From Seriola aureovittata (Eukaryota; Chordata; Actinopteri; Carangiformes; Carangidae), in contig NC_079375.1 in NCBI RefSeq assembly GCF_021018895.1, positions 5,424,560-5,488,559 on the forward strand: 64,000 bases of DNA. Reading direction: 5' to 3'. A program made the translations under genes and the position numbers. Shown here one piece after another: positions 60,921 through 64,000 of the stretch. The stretch's first letter is position 1. Each line of letters opens with the position of its first letter. The notes under the pieces are model-generated. The model made no database searches. It was not told the origin of the DNA and saw nothing but the letters and a program-made list of their open reading frames with translations.

Positions 60921-63193
60921 CTGAAATACAAAAACAGAGAAAGAGGTAAAAATCTGTGCTTTAATTCATTCTTTTAGTGTGGAGGAACGTACTGTGGTCT
61001 TCAGAGTATTCACAACAGATAACTGTGTGTCAGAGTTGCTATTATTTCCATGTAAACATTCAAGGTCTTCAAATAATGTCCATACTACCTATCAAAAAAA
61101 ACACACGCACCTACATCTGGACAGAACGTCTGCCTGTTACTGTGATATTGTGGTTTACAGAGTTACGACAGACAGCCAGGACTGAGTCTGTGTTCTGTCA
61201 TCAATAAATCACTCCTTTAGTGTCCGCTGCTTGTTAGGGACAGTGTATTTCCTGCTGATTACAGGGCAGCAGGCTGAAGCTCTAGAGTGCTGAGTCATCC
61301 TCTGAGTGTGAAGCTGCAACCATTACTTTAAATCTGTTCTGATAATCTATATACTTTCACTCCATTCAATACAAGATTAAATCCTGGAATATTACATTTT
61401 ATCTGATTATAATTAAAGTAAAAGTAAAAGGATGGACTGGGTTTTGAAAAGGTGTTTAACCTTTGAAAATACACCGTCTCCTGGTTCAATCTGTGCAAAA
61501 CATTTTAAGACCTGTTGACACAGAATTGGTTCAGACGTGTGGCTACGTCTCCAAAGTGTTTTTCACATAAACAGCCTTAATATAGACCTTACATTATCTT
61601 TCTTTATGCAAAAATAAAATAGATGAGGCAAAATAAATTTCCAGCATATTTGTGTCTTTATAACTTTGGTTCAGTATCTCTTATACTAATTATGATTTTT
61701 TATTTGTTTGCAAAATTTAAAGAGTTATCTTTCAAAGGGGACCATCGTTATAACTGTAACCAAATGGCTGCAGAAGAGTAAACTCTTTATTTTGGCTACA
61801 TTAATTTGGGGCTTGTGCACTTGTGGGGGTGTGTGGTTACAGGTTAATTCTGTGCAAAACGTTAAGGTTCTTGCAGCTTTGTGATTAACAGTGCTACGAT
61901 TTAAACCTGCATTGATCACTTGTTGGCAGTGGAAATAAGCTGTAGACACAACACTGGCATACTGTCGTGTCTTAGACAGTTAATATGGAAAACCTTATAG
62001 CAAACACTTACCTATTTCCTCATCCAGCAGATATGGAGCAACACAATCATTCATTTGGAGGTGTGTTGTGCCCACCTAGGTTTCCACCAACTCTTGAGAG
62101 ACATATCTGACTCTTAAGCTGCTAAAAGCTCCAGTATATTAACCAGCTAGTGGCTATCTTTGTCTGTTTGCTATATAGCTCTCAGAGAAGGTAGTGTACA
62201 GTGAGTTTACATTTTCTCACTGAAAACTGCTGCTGGCTGCAGTTGGAAATGACCCACATGAAAGTGGTGAAAGTCAACCAAAACAGTAAAGTAGTGACCC
62301 CGAAAACCAAAACAATGAGCTGAAAGATACTAAAATTGTATAGAGAGATGAGGCATACAAGCAGTGAAGATGAAATTATTTTGGATGGAAAGAAAAACAA
62401 CACCTACTATTGTGTTCTCTGAACAAAACATTTGCATTATCCAAGAAACATTTTACTGACAGAAACAACGAGTAAACCTGTGGCCCCATCCCTTAAAAGC
62501 TTTATCCCTGTTATATGACCTGTTAACTGACCAGAAAACCTAAATTTGACACATATTCTATATTAAAATACTCCTCATAACAAATACTTTGCCTTTATTT
62601 TTTAGAGATTTGAATGATGAAGTGTATTCACTAGTCATTGTTGGGGAAAACCTGATGTTCTCCTTCAATTTTGTTCTTTGTCTGAAATCTTTTTTTAATG
62701 ATAGCTGCCGAGACACATTATGATGTTTTCTTTTGCGATGTCATGATCACAGACTAATACCAACAATGCAGTTACACTGGCTGTATTTTTCATACTGTGA
62801 TAAACTGTTTTCTACGAGCAGCCATATTTCTGCTCCCTTCAGTATATTACGTTTGCTTTTCTGCTGTTCATGCTACATTAGTTTACCACTCTGCCAACCA
62901 TCACAATGGCTAATAAACATGTTATTGTAACTTGAGAATATTTCCAAACCACCCGCAATATATCAAAATCCATCTCTTAAATGTTTTTCATAATCAATCT
63001 TCTTCTTCACAGTTTTAAGGGATATAAAATGGGTACATTATGAAAAATCTTTACACTTGGTGAAATAGCATGATGAATAACTGATGAGCGAATATGCTGG
63101 ACTCCAGTACAAGAAGTTAGAACACAGAGACAGAGAGGCGACTCAGCACATACAGTATGAAACCTTTAACAAGCTTTGGTGCACTTTTAAAGG

Positions 63194-63241
63194 AGAAAGA
63201 TTTTATATAGATATGTATATATATCTATATAAAATCTTTCT
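63194..63241. repeat. perfect 21-bp inverted repeat with 6-nt loop
   Basis: Arms 63194-63214 and 63221-63241 are exact reverse complements around GTATAT. AT-rich stem starting AGAAAGATTTTATATAG. Confidence 0.93.
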
Positions 63242-63370
63242 ATATCTTTATATATGTGAAAATAATGAGTTTCTACTCTGTGATCTTAAGCTAACTACGG
63301 TGGGAAAATGTGAAGAAAGGTAGCAATTCACCAGAAAAATGCAGGCTATGAAGAGCCTGCTAGCTAGCTA

Positions 63371-63756
63371 TTTTTCAGCTAATTACCAGGAAACTTTCCT
63401 CATAATTTCCTGTAAATTAGCCTGGTATTTAGCTGTTTATTGCTACAATATTTCCAAGGAAGGCCCAATCTTCTTGCAAATACAGAATTTCTGTTTGTCT
63501 ATCTAAGGGAACTCTGGTGGATATAAGCATTTGTTTATGAACAATTTTTAATTTACCCATAACATAATTCCCTATTTCTTCATGAAAATTTCTTATAACC
63601 ATCAATCAATAAACGTAACAACAAACGATTTTCTCAATTTTTCCTAATATTTAGAACCAAATTGGCTTTTCTTAGAAATATCCTCGCACTAATCAGCTTA
63701 ATACAAGCTAATTTTGGGAAATTATGAGGAATGTTTCGGGGAAATTGGCTGGAAAA
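63371..63756. mobile_element. MITE with about 50-bp inverted ends and TA target duplication
   Basis: 63369-63421 and 63707-63758 are inverted copies with about 83% identity, including a CTCATAATTTCC-type core. TA occurs just outside both ends (63369-63370 and 63757-63758), consistent with a TA-duplicating, Tc1/mariner-type family. The 386-bp element has no coding ORF. Confidence 0.7.
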
Positions 63757-64000
63757 TACACAACCTGTAACCACAATTGGCTCTTGAAATGTTTTAAGAG
63801 AAAGAAAAGGTATTCAGCACGGTTGTTAGGCTCAAGGATACATGGTGCACTTTGATGTGATACACTGAAAGCAAACATAACTTTCAGGTTTGAAGAAAAT
63901 TTTTTAATTCGATGTTCAACCTTTGGCACAAAAAAAAAAGTCAAAAGGAGACAAACTTAAAAAGATCACATAGTCTGTATCAATTATGGTATCTGACTGA

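Larger units (their letters stand above)
60921..64000 (-). other. cntnap5: cntnap5 intron 4 (partial)
   Basis: AT-rich, no exon recognisable as the discoidin domain. It holds a perfect 21-bp palindromic hairpin (63194-63241), an inverted-repeat MITE (63371-63756), and a possible diverged copy of a dispersed repeat near 62100-62330. Confidence 0.7.

Noticed and set aside
60921..64000. Search for cntnap5 exon 4 (discoidin domain)
   Set aside because: No minus-strand frame resembles the discoidin C-terminus between acceptor and donor signals.

Overview
The window comes from a ray-finned (teleost, probably percomorph) fish nuclear genome. It contains vertebrate-type split genes with GT-AG introns, abundant (CA)n microsatellites, Tc1-type inverted-repeat elements of the kind common in fish, tRNA-derived SINEs, and a set of true and decaying tRNA-Leu genes. 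I see nothing prokaryotic or viral.

One gene dominates. Twenty exons on the minus strand, from 60920 down to the stop codon at 6149-6151, encode most of a Caspr/neurexin-superfamily protein of the CNTNAP3/4/5 branch, best matching contactin-associated protein-like 5 (cntnap5). If the usual 24-exon vertebrate structure applies, these are exons 5-24. They cover laminin-G 1, laminin-G 2, EGF 1, the fibrinogen-C-like region, laminin-G 3, EGF 2, laminin-G 4, the transmembrane helix and a short tail ending in EYFI. Splice phases agree across all nineteen junctions. Exons 1-4 (signal peptide and discoidin domain) are not seen and should lie beyond 64000. Exon 5 carries an apparent one-base deletion.

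Region by region: 1-905 holds the 5' end and CpG-containing promoter of an unidentified neighbouring gene, also on minus. 906-6148 is AT-rich intergenic DNA plus the cntnap5 3' UTR, with a 645-bp terminal-inverted-repeat element at 3310-3954. 6149-60920 is cntnap5, whose introns hold SINEs, Tc1 derivatives, repeated teleost dispersed elements, long polypurine/polypyrimidine tracts and microsatellites. Intron 10 (39728-48508) holds a plus-strand, antisense tRNA-Leu cluster with two genes that look intact (anticodons TAA and CAA) and three decayed copies. 60921-64000 is intron 4 sequence with hairpin-forming elements.

The most useful leads are the exon 5 frameshift, the intronic antisense tRNA-Leu cluster with an anticodon change, the (TG)25 tract that replaces the polypyrimidine tract before exon 14, and several long perfect or near-perfect inverted repeats. 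All homology calls rest on reading the sequence and remembered family features; no database search was run.
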